DNA from: an uncultured Spirochaetaceae bacterium
GTDB taxonomy: Bacteria; Spirochaetota; Spirochaetia; Sphaerochaetales; Sphaerochaetaceae
Reading direction: 5' to 3'
Assembly: GCA_944388955.1 (NCBI GenBank)
Contig: CALXKJ010000012.1
Location: 1 to 62,702, forward strand
Length of the DNA stretch: 62,702 bases
Shown here one piece after another: positions 16,941 through 24,248 of the stretch (within the stretch, counting starts at the first letter, position 1; the number at the start of each line of letters is the position of its first letter). The translations under genes were made by a program, and so were the position numbers. The notes beneath the pieces are model-generated. The model did not search any database. It worked only from the letters and a program-made list of their open reading frames with translations, and was not told where the DNA came from.

Positions 16941-18246
16941 TCTCTCATTCAGCTATGCTGATGGAAGAGATATCTTCCATTCCCTCTCTTTCTCTCTGAA
17001 GAAGGGCGGGAAGATTCTCATTATCTCTGAGCCCGGAAGCGGTAAGTCAACTCTCTCGCGCATCCTTACAGGGGCTCTTCCTGGTTATACAGGGGGGACA
17101 ATAACCGGGCATGCCGAGATTGACGGCAAAGACATCCTTTCGCTTCTGTCTTATGAGAGAATGGAGATGATAGGACGCGTTAGCCAGAATACCGACGAGC
17201 TTCTTTTATTCTCATCTGTTGAGGAGGAGATATCATTTCCTCTTATCAACATGGGGCTGGATAAGGAAGAGAGGGAAAAGCGTATTTCTTCCTCCCTGGA
17301 GTTTTTTGGTCTGACGCAATATAGAGGAGTTTCCACCTCAGAGCTTTCCGGAGGTGAGAAGCGCAGACTCATTCTTTCGATTCTCTTTGCTATAGACCCC
17401 GATATTTATATTCTTGATGAGGCTTTTGACGAGCTTTCACCTTACTGGAGAGGAAGACTCAGGGATACAATCAGAAGCTCAGAGCGCTCCATGATAGTTC
17501 TTGGCAGCCATATGCTTGGCGAGTATGTGGACACGTTTGATAATATCCTATCGATAGAAAATGGGACTCTTAGACCATATACTCCACATGATTCTTCGTT
17601 TGCAATACCTGTTATGAAGAAAGGCGGGTCTCTCCTTAGAGCTGAAGATCTTTCAATCGAGAGAATGCATAGAAGCGCTGGAAGCACATTCACGCTATCT
17701 GTTCCAGACTTCGAGCTGTGTGAAGGTGAGTGCGTCACGCTTCTTGGTGATAACGGCAGTGGCAAGAGCTCACTGGCGCGAGTGCTGTCGGGATTGCTGA
17801 AAGAAAAGAGTGGCAGTGTCTCTATAGACGGGAAGGCATTGACAGTGCGTGAACGGCGGCATGATGTGGCTTATCTCATGCAGAATCCATATGAAGAGCT
17901 TTTCCTGCCGACCGTTTCCGATGAGCTTGAGAGCACGGGCGCAAGCAGTGAGAGGATAGATTCAGTCCTTTCGCTTTTCTCTCTTGAGCGAGGTGAGTAT
18001 GTGCAAGAACTGTCATATGGGAAAGCGAAGATGGTGCAAGCCGCGATTTTCCTTCTTCTGGGAAGACGATTTGCCATTCTTGATGAAATGGACAGCGCTC
18101 TCTCTACTGAGGATTTCTATAAAGTCATATCATCTTTTCTTGAAAACGGCACGGGCGTGCTTGTGATTACCCATGATATGAATGTGGCGGCAACGCTTCC
18201 AGGGCGTAAGCTCATGATAGAAGGCGGGGTACTCAATGAACATTAG
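16927..18246 (+). CDS. ECF transporter energising ATPase, two fused ABC domains
   Basis: Drives uptake of a vitamin-like substrate together with the T and S proteins that follow. Its 439 residues contain two ABC modules in tandem. The first has EPGSGKSTLS, LSGGEKRRL and a degenerate Walker B region YILDEAFDE. The second has LGDNGSGKSSLA, LSYGKAKMVQA and FAILDEMDSAL. Its second signature (LSYGK) departs from LSGGQ, as is common in EcfA2-like halves. The fused EcfA1-EcfA2 layout recurs at 46659-48086. The 3' end overlaps the T-component start. Confidence 0.9.
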   Translation: MLTADLSFSYADGRDIFHSLSFSLKKGGKILIISEPGSGKSTLSRILTGALPGYTGGTITGHAEIDGKDILSLLSYERMEMIGRVSQNTDELLLFSSVEEEISFPLINMGLDKEEREKRISSSLEFFGLTQYRGVSTSELSGGEKRRLILSILFAIDPDIYILDEAFDELSPYWRGRLRDTIRSSERSMIVLGSHMLGEYVDTFDNILSIENGTLRPYTPHDSSFAIPVMKKGGSLLRAEDLSIERMHRSAGSTFTLSVPDFELCEGECVTLLGDNGSGKSSLARVLSGLLKEKSGSVSIDGKALTVRERRHDVAYLMQNPYEELFLPTVSDELESTGASSERIDSVLSLFSLERGEYVQELSYGKAKMVQAAIFLLLGRRFAILDEMDSALSTEDFYKVISSFLENGTGVLVITHDMNVAATLPGRKLMIEGGVLNEH

Positions 18247-18970
18247 CAGCTATATCTACGGGACATCTTTCTATCATAAGCTTGATGTGAGGCCGAAGCT
18301 CTTCTTCACTCTGCTTTTCTCTGTTATCTCATTCGTGCTCTCATCGCATATATCCATCGCTGTGATATTCATTCTTCCTCTGATAATCATGATGCTATCA
18401 GTAGGGAAGGGAGAGACATGGCGTTGCTATTCCCGCCTTCTTCCTCTATTCGTAATCATGATTCTTTTCATTCCATTCCAGAACAGGGATGGGCATTCCC
18501 TCCTTGTGGTTCGTGGCTTCACATTAGCAACAGAAGAAGGCTTCTGGAATGTGCTGAGGATAATCTCAAGGCTTGGCGGGATATCAGGGGTGCTGATGCT
18601 TCTTCTGCTTACCGAGAGGAATGAGAGCATCATAAGAGGACTCAGAGCCTTTCATCTGCCTTATAACGCGTCTCTCGCATGTTCTATGATACTCCGCTAC
18701 ATACCATATCTTGGACATCTTTTCTCCGAGATAAGGGATGCGATGTCTCTTCGGCTGGAGGAAGGTAAGAGAGGTTATCCTATGCTTCCCTCTATAACAG
18801 CCCTTGTCATTTCAGCTATCAGGATGATTCCTGATACGGCATCTGCGCTCGAGGAGAGAGGATTCGGAAGAATCAAGCCTCCCAAAGAGCGGATACCACA
18901 TCCTTCCGGCTATTTAATTCAATGGCTTTTTAGTGTTATCATTCCGCTCAGTTTATTGCTTGTGAGGTAG
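18236..18970 (+). CDS. ecfT: ECF transporter transmembrane protein EcfT
   Basis: Couples the ATPases to the S component. A 244-residue membrane protein of the CbiQ/EcfT type: about five helices, an N-terminal KLDVRPKLFFTLLFSVISF and the cytoplasmic coupling region with SLRLEEGKRGYP and ALEERGFG. The second segment corresponds to the conserved Ala-Arg-Gly type motif that touches the ATPases. It overlaps the ATPase gene and is followed three bases later by the S gene. Confidence 0.88.
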   Translation: MNISSYIYGTSFYHKLDVRPKLFFTLLFSVISFVLSSHISIAVIFILPLIIMMLSVGKGETWRCYSRLLPLFVIMILFIPFQNRDGHSLLVVRGFTLATEEGFWNVLRIISRLGGISGVLMLLLLTERNESIIRGLRAFHLPYNASLACSMILRYIPYLGHLFSEIRDAMSLRLEEGKRGYPMLPSITALVISAIRMIPDTASALEERGFGRIKPPKERIPHPSGYLIQWLFSVIIPLSLLLVR

Positions 18971-18973
18971 ATT

Positions 18974-19699
18974 ATGGCAGAGAGCAACAGAACTGCTATG
19001 CGTATCAGCTTGATTGCGATAATGACAGCAATAGTCGCTGTCTTCACGCTTGTTATAAGAATACCATCGCCAATCGGGGGATATATATCACTCTGTGATG
19101 CCGCAGTTGTTTTTGCTAGCTATGCATTCGGCCCAGTTACTGGTTTTATTGCTGGTGGTCTGGGTACTGCTTTCGCGGATCTTATCGGCGGTTATCCGCA
19201 GTGGGCGGCTATTTCATTTATCGTTCATGGCTTTGAGGCTTTCATCATAGGCCTTATGGTCAGGAATGGCTCATCTACAGGTACTATCAAAAGCGTTGTT
19301 TCGATACTTACCGGTGTGGTGATGGCGATACTGGCTATTGTTCTCAGCCTTTATCTCTTCTCATCGTTATTCACCGCAGAGACATTTCTAAAAGAGGGAA
19401 GCGAGCATGCAGCATTCTCAATCGCACTTTCTCTTATCGTGCTTTCTTTTGTCATCAGTTTCCTTCTGAAAGGAGATGATTCGATGATTTCCAGTGTGGT
19501 TGCGATTGTCCTTGCTGTTGTCATAGTAAGTCTTGGATATCTTTCACTTACAACGCTTTTCGGTCTGACTATCATTTCAGAAGCTATTCTGGAAGTTCCT
19601 GGCAATATTGCCCAGAGCTCTGTCGGTGCTGTAATCGGCCTTGTACTTTATTCTGCAGTCAGAAAAGGCTTCAGGAATCTCGATACACTCAGGTGGTGA
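18974..19699 (+). CDS. ECF transporter substrate-binding S component
   Basis: Membrane protein that captures the substrate for the preceding ATPase and T proteins. The 241 residues begin like the riboflavin-transporter-type S family (PF07155 as I recall it): AIVAVFTLVIRIPSPIGGYISL, then FIAGGLGTAFADLIGGYPQW and HGFEAFIIGL. Typical members are about 170-190 residues. This one has an extra hydrophobic insert of some 60-80 residues in the second half (about 100-200), adding perhaps two or three helices. Substrate unknown; no riboswitch is seen upstream of the operon. guaA starts 16 bases later. Confidence 0.82.
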   Translation: MAESNRTAMRISLIAIMTAIVAVFTLVIRIPSPIGGYISLCDAAVVFASYAFGPVTGFIAGGLGTAFADLIGGYPQWAAISFIVHGFEAFIIGLMVRNGSSTGTIKSVVSILTGVVMAILAIVLSLYLFSSLFTAETFLKEGSEHAAFSIALSLIVLSFVISFLLKGDDSMISSVVAIVLAVVIVSLGYLSLTTLFGLTIISEAILEVPGNIAQSSVGAVIGLVLYSAVRKGFRNLDTLRW

Positions 19700-19715
19700 A
19701 ACCTAAGGAGACCAT

Positions 19716-21269
19716 ATGAAAACGAATGAACATGATATGATTCTCGTTCTGGATTTCGGGGCACAGTACAGCCAGCTTATAGCAAGGCGTGTCAGGGAAT
19801 GCGGCGTATATAGCCAGATTGTTCCTTTCACAATAAAAGCTGATGAAATAAGGAAACTTAATCCAAAAGGCCTTATTTTCTCAGGTGGTCCATGTTCAGT
19901 ACCAGCAGAGGGTTCACCTCGTCCTGATAAGGACATCTTCTCTCTTGGACTTCCTATTCTTGGTATCTGCTATGGTCTGCAGGTGATGTCCCAGATGCTT
20001 GGTGGTCATGTCTCATCCTCTGGAAAGAAGGAGTATGGCCTTCAGAATATAGATATCATCGATAGCTCTTCGGAGCTTCTGAAAGCTGTGTCAGACAAGA
20101 GCCGTGTATGGATGAGCCATGGTGATTCCGTTGATAAGATCCCTGAGGGCTTCAGGGTAACTGCAACAACGCCCACGTGCCCATTTACAGCTATCGAAGA
20201 TTCAAAGCGCAGATTCTATGGTGTGCAGTTCCATCCTGAAGTCGTGCACTCGGAGGAGGGCGAGAAGATGATTCAGTCTTTCGTCCTTGATATCTGCAAA
20301 GCCAATGCAGACTGGAATATGGGCTCTTTTGTCTCCGATGCTGTCGAAGCGATAAGGGAGAAAGTCGGCAACAAACGCGTTCTCTGCGGACTTTCTGGCG
20401 GTGTTGATTCTTCTGTGGCTGCTGTTCTCATCCATAAGGCAATCGGAGATCAGCTTGTATGTGTTTTCGTTAATAATGGCATGCTGAGGAAGAATGAGGC
20501 GGAATCTGTTCTTGATCTTTTCGGCAAGCATTTCAACATGAATCTCCAGTATGCGGATGCGACTGATGATTTCCTTTCAGCGCTCAAGGGTGTCACAGAG
20601 CCTGAAGCGAAGAGAAAGATCATTGGGCGCGTCTTTGTTGATGTTTTCTATAAGGAAGCGAGAAAGTGCGGAGATATTGCATTTCTTGCTCAGGGAACGC
20701 TTTATCCTGATGTGATTGAGTCCCGCTCCCCATCTGGCGGACCTTCTTCGACAATCAAATCACATCATAATGTAGGTGGTCTTCCTGAGGATCTTAAGTG
20801 GGAGCTTCTTGAACCGCTTAAAGAGCTTTTCAAGGATGAAGTCCGAGCGCTTGGAAAGGAGCTTGGTCTTCCAGATGAGCTTGTTTATCGTCATCCATTC
20901 CCCGGCCCAGGTCTTGGCGTTAGATGCATCGGAGAGGTGACAAAGGAAAGACTGGATACCCTCAGAGAAGTCGATGCAATCTTTATTGAAGAGATAAGGA
21001 AAGCAGGTCTTTATGGAAAAATCTGGCAAGCTCTTGCAGATCTTCTTCCTGTCAGAAGCGTTGGCGTTCAGGGCGATGAGAGAACATACAGGGAGGTCTG
21101 CACACTTCGCGCTGTTACCAGTGAGGATGCTATGACTGCTGATTGGTATCATATGCCTTATGATGTTCTTCAGCGTGCTTCAACGCGTATCTGCAATGAA
21201 GTAAGCGGTGTTAACAGAGTGCTTTATGATATTTCCTCTAAACCGCCAGCAACGATAGAGTGGGAGTAA
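19716..21269 (+). CDS. guaA: GMP synthase (glutamine-hydrolysing)
   Basis: Converts XMP to GMP with ATP and glutamine. The 517 residues show a class I amidase domain with Cys85 in LGICYGLQVM and FHPEVVHSEEG. The PP-loop synthetase domain has LCGLSGGVDSSVAA, and the C-terminal dimerisation domain ends PATIEWE. The SD AAGGAG precedes ATG 19716. The last codons, GAG TGG GAG TAA, are duplicated at 31650, marking this gene's 3' end as the insertion site of the following island. Confidence 0.96.
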   Translation: MKTNEHDMILVLDFGAQYSQLIARRVRECGVYSQIVPFTIKADEIRKLNPKGLIFSGGPCSVPAEGSPRPDKDIFSLGLPILGICYGLQVMSQMLGGHVSSSGKKEYGLQNIDIIDSSSELLKAVSDKSRVWMSHGDSVDKIPEGFRVTATTPTCPFTAIEDSKRRFYGVQFHPEVVHSEEGEKMIQSFVLDICKANADWNMGSFVSDAVEAIREKVGNKRVLCGLSGGVDSSVAAVLIHKAIGDQLVCVFVNNGMLRKNEAESVLDLFGKHFNMNLQYADATDDFLSALKGVTEPEAKRKIIGRVFVDVFYKEARKCGDIAFLAQGTLYPDVIESRSPSGGPSSTIKSHHNVGGLPEDLKWELLEPLKELFKDEVRALGKELGLPDELVYRHPFPGPGLGVRCIGEVTKERLDTLREVDAIFIEEIRKAGLYGKIWQALADLLPVRSVGVQGDERTYREVCTLRAVTSEDAMTADWYHMPYDVLQRASTRICNEVSGVNRVLYDISSKPPATIEWE

Positions 21270-21428
21270 TTCCAATTTGTCTATAATAAGAAAATCGTTG
21301 TAATACAATGACTTGTATTATGACGATTTTCTGCTTTATGTCAGTTATCACTATTATTTCAGATTTTTCCTGCCAAATTCCTACCACGGAAAAATCTTTA
21401 AAACTGGTATACGTATTATTTCTATTAT
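21258..21428. repeat. Left 171-bp direct repeat (guaA 3' end)
   Basis: Begins with the last 12 bases of guaA. The first 125 bases (21258-21382) are identical to 31650-31774. A further stretch to 21428 matches 31775-31820 imperfectly with the same total length. It includes the guaA terminator hairpin. Confidence 0.9.
21289..21332 (+). terminator. guaA terminator-like long hairpin
   Basis: AGAAAATCGT...ACGATTTTCT with inner TAATACAA/TTGTATTA and loop TGAC: an almost perfect 20-pair stem, 20 bases after guaA. It is AT-rich with no long T run. An identical copy lies at 31681-31724 in the right repeat. Confidence 0.6.
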
Positions 21429-21668
21429 CTGAGAGCAAAAATAACTGATTGCAGATAAAAGAAATAAGAATCGATGTTTCCGGATAGTAAGATGCCATGA
21501 TTCTGGCCTTCCGGGCTGGTTGCCAATCTGCTTTTTACGGCCTTTTCGTGCCAGAGGAGACTCCTTGATTAGGTAAACTGGTTGATGGCATGAGCGATTG
21601 CAGCAGCCACGGTTACCACCTAGATGAAAAAAAAAGAATTTTTACTCTATAATATACTGGAGGATTAT
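21429..21668. other. Island left end, no gene seen
   Basis: 240 bases between the left repeat and the methyltransferase start. Stop codons occur in all frames over short distances. An in-frame ATG at 21624 exists before the chosen methyltransferase start but has no SD. I see no tRNA or terminator; a promoter for the defence operon should lie here but is not obvious. Confidence 0.5.
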
Positions 21669-22730
21669 ATGGGCGAAGTCATTTACAGAATGGGTGAATT
21701 GTTCTGCGGTCCCGGAGGAATCGCTTATGGAGCACTCCATACCGATGTGCCGGGACAGAAAATAGTTCATGCTTGGGCGAATGATTTTGATTATGATACT
21801 TGTCAGACTTATATTCACAATATTTGTCCAGAATCTCCTAACAGTGTGATAAATGGGGACGTTCGTTGTCTAGATTTTGATAAACTTTCTCCTATAGATG
21901 CCCTTAGTTTTGGTTTCCCTTGCAATGATTACTCTATAGTTGGCAAGAAAAAGGGATTAGAAGGTGAATATGGCCCATTATTCGAATATGGAGCAAAAGC
22001 TTTGGAGAAGTTTCAGCCGAGATGGTTTCTTGCAGAGAATGTGAATGGACTTAAAGCTGATACAAAGGCCTTTTCTATCATAATGAACAGGTTCAAAGAT
22101 TGTGGGTACGATCTTTATCCTAATATTTATTTTTTTGAAGATTATGGAATTCCTCAAAAAAGACATAGAATCATAATAGTAGGAATAAGAAATGATCAGC
22201 ACAAGGTTTTTCATATTCCGAGTACTGCAGGATATAAGAAGAAGACTTGCAAAGAGGCTATTGAACATCCTCCGATTTCCAAAGATGCCCCAAATAATGA
22301 ATTTACAAAGAATTCTGATGTTGTGATTAATCGTCTCTTGCATATCGGTCCGGGGAAGAACGCTTTCAATTCTGACATACCAACGGAATTCCAGCTTAAT
22401 GTTAAAGGAGCTCGGCTAAGTCAGATTTACAGGCGTCTGGACCCTTCCGAACCTTCTTATACTGTTACAGGTTCTGGTGGGGGAGGAACACATATTTATC
22501 ACTGGTCTGAACCTAGAGCTTTGACAAACAGGGAGAGAGCAAGGTTGCAGACATTCCCTGATGATTATGTGTTTTATGGGTCTAAAGAAGGAGTTCGCAG
22601 GCAAATAGGCATGGCAGTTCCTTGTGAAGGAGCAAAAATTATATTCGAAGCTATCCTAAAAACCTTTTCCGGAATTGATTACGAATGGACAGCTCCAAAT
22701 ATTACCGAAGAACAGTGGCGTCTAAAATGA
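21669..22730 (+). CDS. DNA cytosine-C5 methyltransferase
   Basis: Transfers a methyl group from S-adenosylmethionine to C5 of cytosine in a specific DNA sequence, protecting host DNA. The 353 residues show motif I (GELFCGPGGIAYGA), IV (FGFPCNDYS with the catalytic Cys), VI (AENVNGL), VIII (QKRHRIIIVG), and IX/X (TNRERARLQTFPDDYVF, QIGMAVP). GGAGG lies six bases before ATG 21669, so the earlier in-frame ATG at 21624 is not used. Target sequence unknown. First gene of a five-gene operon in which the other products are an ATPase, helicase and nuclease. Confidence 0.92.
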   Translation: MGEVIYRMGELFCGPGGIAYGALHTDVPGQKIVHAWANDFDYDTCQTYIHNICPESPNSVINGDVRCLDFDKLSPIDALSFGFPCNDYSIVGKKKGLEGEYGPLFEYGAKALEKFQPRWFLAENVNGLKADTKAFSIIMNRFKDCGYDLYPNIYFFEDYGIPQKRHRIIIVGIRNDQHKVFHIPSTAGYKKKTCKEAIEHPPISKDAPNNEFTKNSDVVINRLLHIGPGKNAFNSDIPTEFQLNVKGARLSQIYRRLDPSEPSYTVTGSGGGGTHIYHWSEPRALTNRERARLQTFPDDYVFYGSKEGVRRQIGMAVPCEGAKIIFEAILKTFSGIDYEWTAPNITEEQWRLK

Positions 22731-22754
22731 TTATTATGGAAGGGGGTAGGCGTA

Positions 22755-24245
22755 TTGAGGTATGTGGATTGTGATATCAATGCAGGAAACTTCATCGATT
22801 CCTATAGAAACATAGGATATTCAATAGAGACCGCAATTACCGATATAATTGATAACAGTATATCTGCCAAAGCTTATGAAATTCATGTGGATATGGAATG
22901 GGATCCAGAGGATGAATCTTCTAAACCCTTTGTTAGAATTAGAGATAATGGTGTAGGCATGAATGACCAAGAACTGTATGAGGCAATGCGTCTTGCAAGC
23001 CGGAGCCCTTTGGATTACAGAGAGCCTGATGATCTTGGACGTTTCGGATTAGGGCTTAAAGCTGCCTCATTTTCTCAATGCCGCAGATTGACTGTAATAT
23101 CTAGAAAAAAAGGATTTAGTGTAAGTTGTAAACAGTGGGATATAGATCATATAAAGGAAGAGGGTGCCTTTGAGCTGACTGATTGTACTCCGGAAGAAGT
23201 CGGGTTGTCTGATTCTGTGCCCCAAAACAATGGTACTGTTGTCATTTGGCAGAATCTGGACCAGCTGAATGTACCAGCGGAACTTGAAGCCAACAAGAAA
23301 GAAAAGCTGTGGATAAGTATATTGGATAGGGTCTATCGCCATATTCAGGTAACTTATGGGGATTTGGGAAAACAGATTTCTTTCTATTTCAATGACAATA
23401 CTGTTGAGCTGTGGAATCCTTTTGACTTTAAGAATGTTGTTATTAGTACAGATGAGAAAATCCCGTTAGGAAGCAGTTTTGTAAGAATAAGGACTTATAT
23501 CCTTCCTAAATCCATGACACCCGAAGAACAGATGAGAGCCTCATTGAATAAATCCATGAATGATATGCAAGGTTTCTATATATATAGGAACAATCGGCTA
23601 ATCAAATATGGAGGTTGGCTAGGTTTACCAAAAATGACAAACAAGGAAGCCTACCGTTTGGCTCGAATAAGACTCGATATTGATAATTCGATGGATGAAT
23701 ATTGGCATATAGATGTAAAAAAAGAGAATGCTGTATGTCCTCCTGCTATCGTCGATAAACTCATTTCATATGCAAAGCAGGCTCGTGCAGATTCAAGGAA
23801 GATATTCCGTTCTAAGGGAAGAACCCTGAGAAGAAATTCTAACAATGATAAAGCAACCTTTTTATGGTCTTACGGCATGAAAAATGATAAGCCATATTAT
23901 GAGATAAACAGGGAAAATCCTCTCATTAAGATGTTTATAGAGAGTCTCGATGATAGGCAAAAGAAAAATTTCAGCATAATGATTCGAGCTGTCGAAGACT
24001 ATATTCCTGTAATGAGCATCCTTGAAACAGAGTCCGTATCAAATGGTGAATATATTGACAATCCTGCTTCGGTGATAACTGATGAGGAAATCGCTCAATC
24101 ATTTAAAGATATGGTAGAAAGTTTGGTCACTTATGATGGACTGAATTTGAATGAAGCTATAGTTTTTCTGCGCTCTACGGAGCCTTTTTCTAGCCACCTA
24201 GAAATAGTCGATGAAGTAAGTGAAAGACTTAAGAAAGGAATTTGA
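22755..24245 (+). CDS. GHKL (HATPase_c_3, MORC/MutL-like) ATPase
   Basis: Predicted ATP-operated DNA-processing switch of a restriction-type system. The N-terminal Bergerat fold is clear: ITDIIDNSISAKAYEI (N box), IRDNGVGMND (G1 box) and DLGRFGLGLKAASFSQCRRL (G2 box), followed by a MutL/MORC-like transducer region. 496 residues from TTG 22755 with SD AGGGGG. Iyer and Aravind described such MutL/MORC-like ATPases in predicted restriction-modification operons with methyltransferase, helicase and nuclease, as here. The next gene starts three bases after its stop. Confidence 0.88.
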   Translation: MRYVDCDINAGNFIDSYRNIGYSIETAITDIIDNSISAKAYEIHVDMEWDPEDESSKPFVRIRDNGVGMNDQELYEAMRLASRSPLDYREPDDLGRFGLGLKAASFSQCRRLTVISRKKGFSVSCKQWDIDHIKEEGAFELTDCTPEEVGLSDSVPQNNGTVVIWQNLDQLNVPAELEANKKEKLWISILDRVYRHIQVTYGDLGKQISFYFNDNTVELWNPFDFKNVVISTDEKIPLGSSFVRIRTYILPKSMTPEEQMRASLNKSMNDMQGFYIYRNNRLIKYGGWLGLPKMTNKEAYRLARIRLDIDNSMDEYWHIDVKKENAVCPPAIVDKLISYAKQARADSRKIFRSKGRTLRRNSNNDKATFLWSYGMKNDKPYYEINRENPLIKMFIESLDDRQKKNFSIMIRAVEDYIPVMSILETESVSNGEYIDNPASVITDEEIAQSFKDMVESLVTYDGLNLNEAIVFLRSTEPFSSHLEIVDEVSERLKKGI

Positions 24246-24248
24246 ATC

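Noticed and set aside
21540-21623. Possible tRNA or att-associated RNA at the island's left end
   Set aside because: The sequence does not fold into a cloverleaf by eye and lacks the GTTC T-loop signature.
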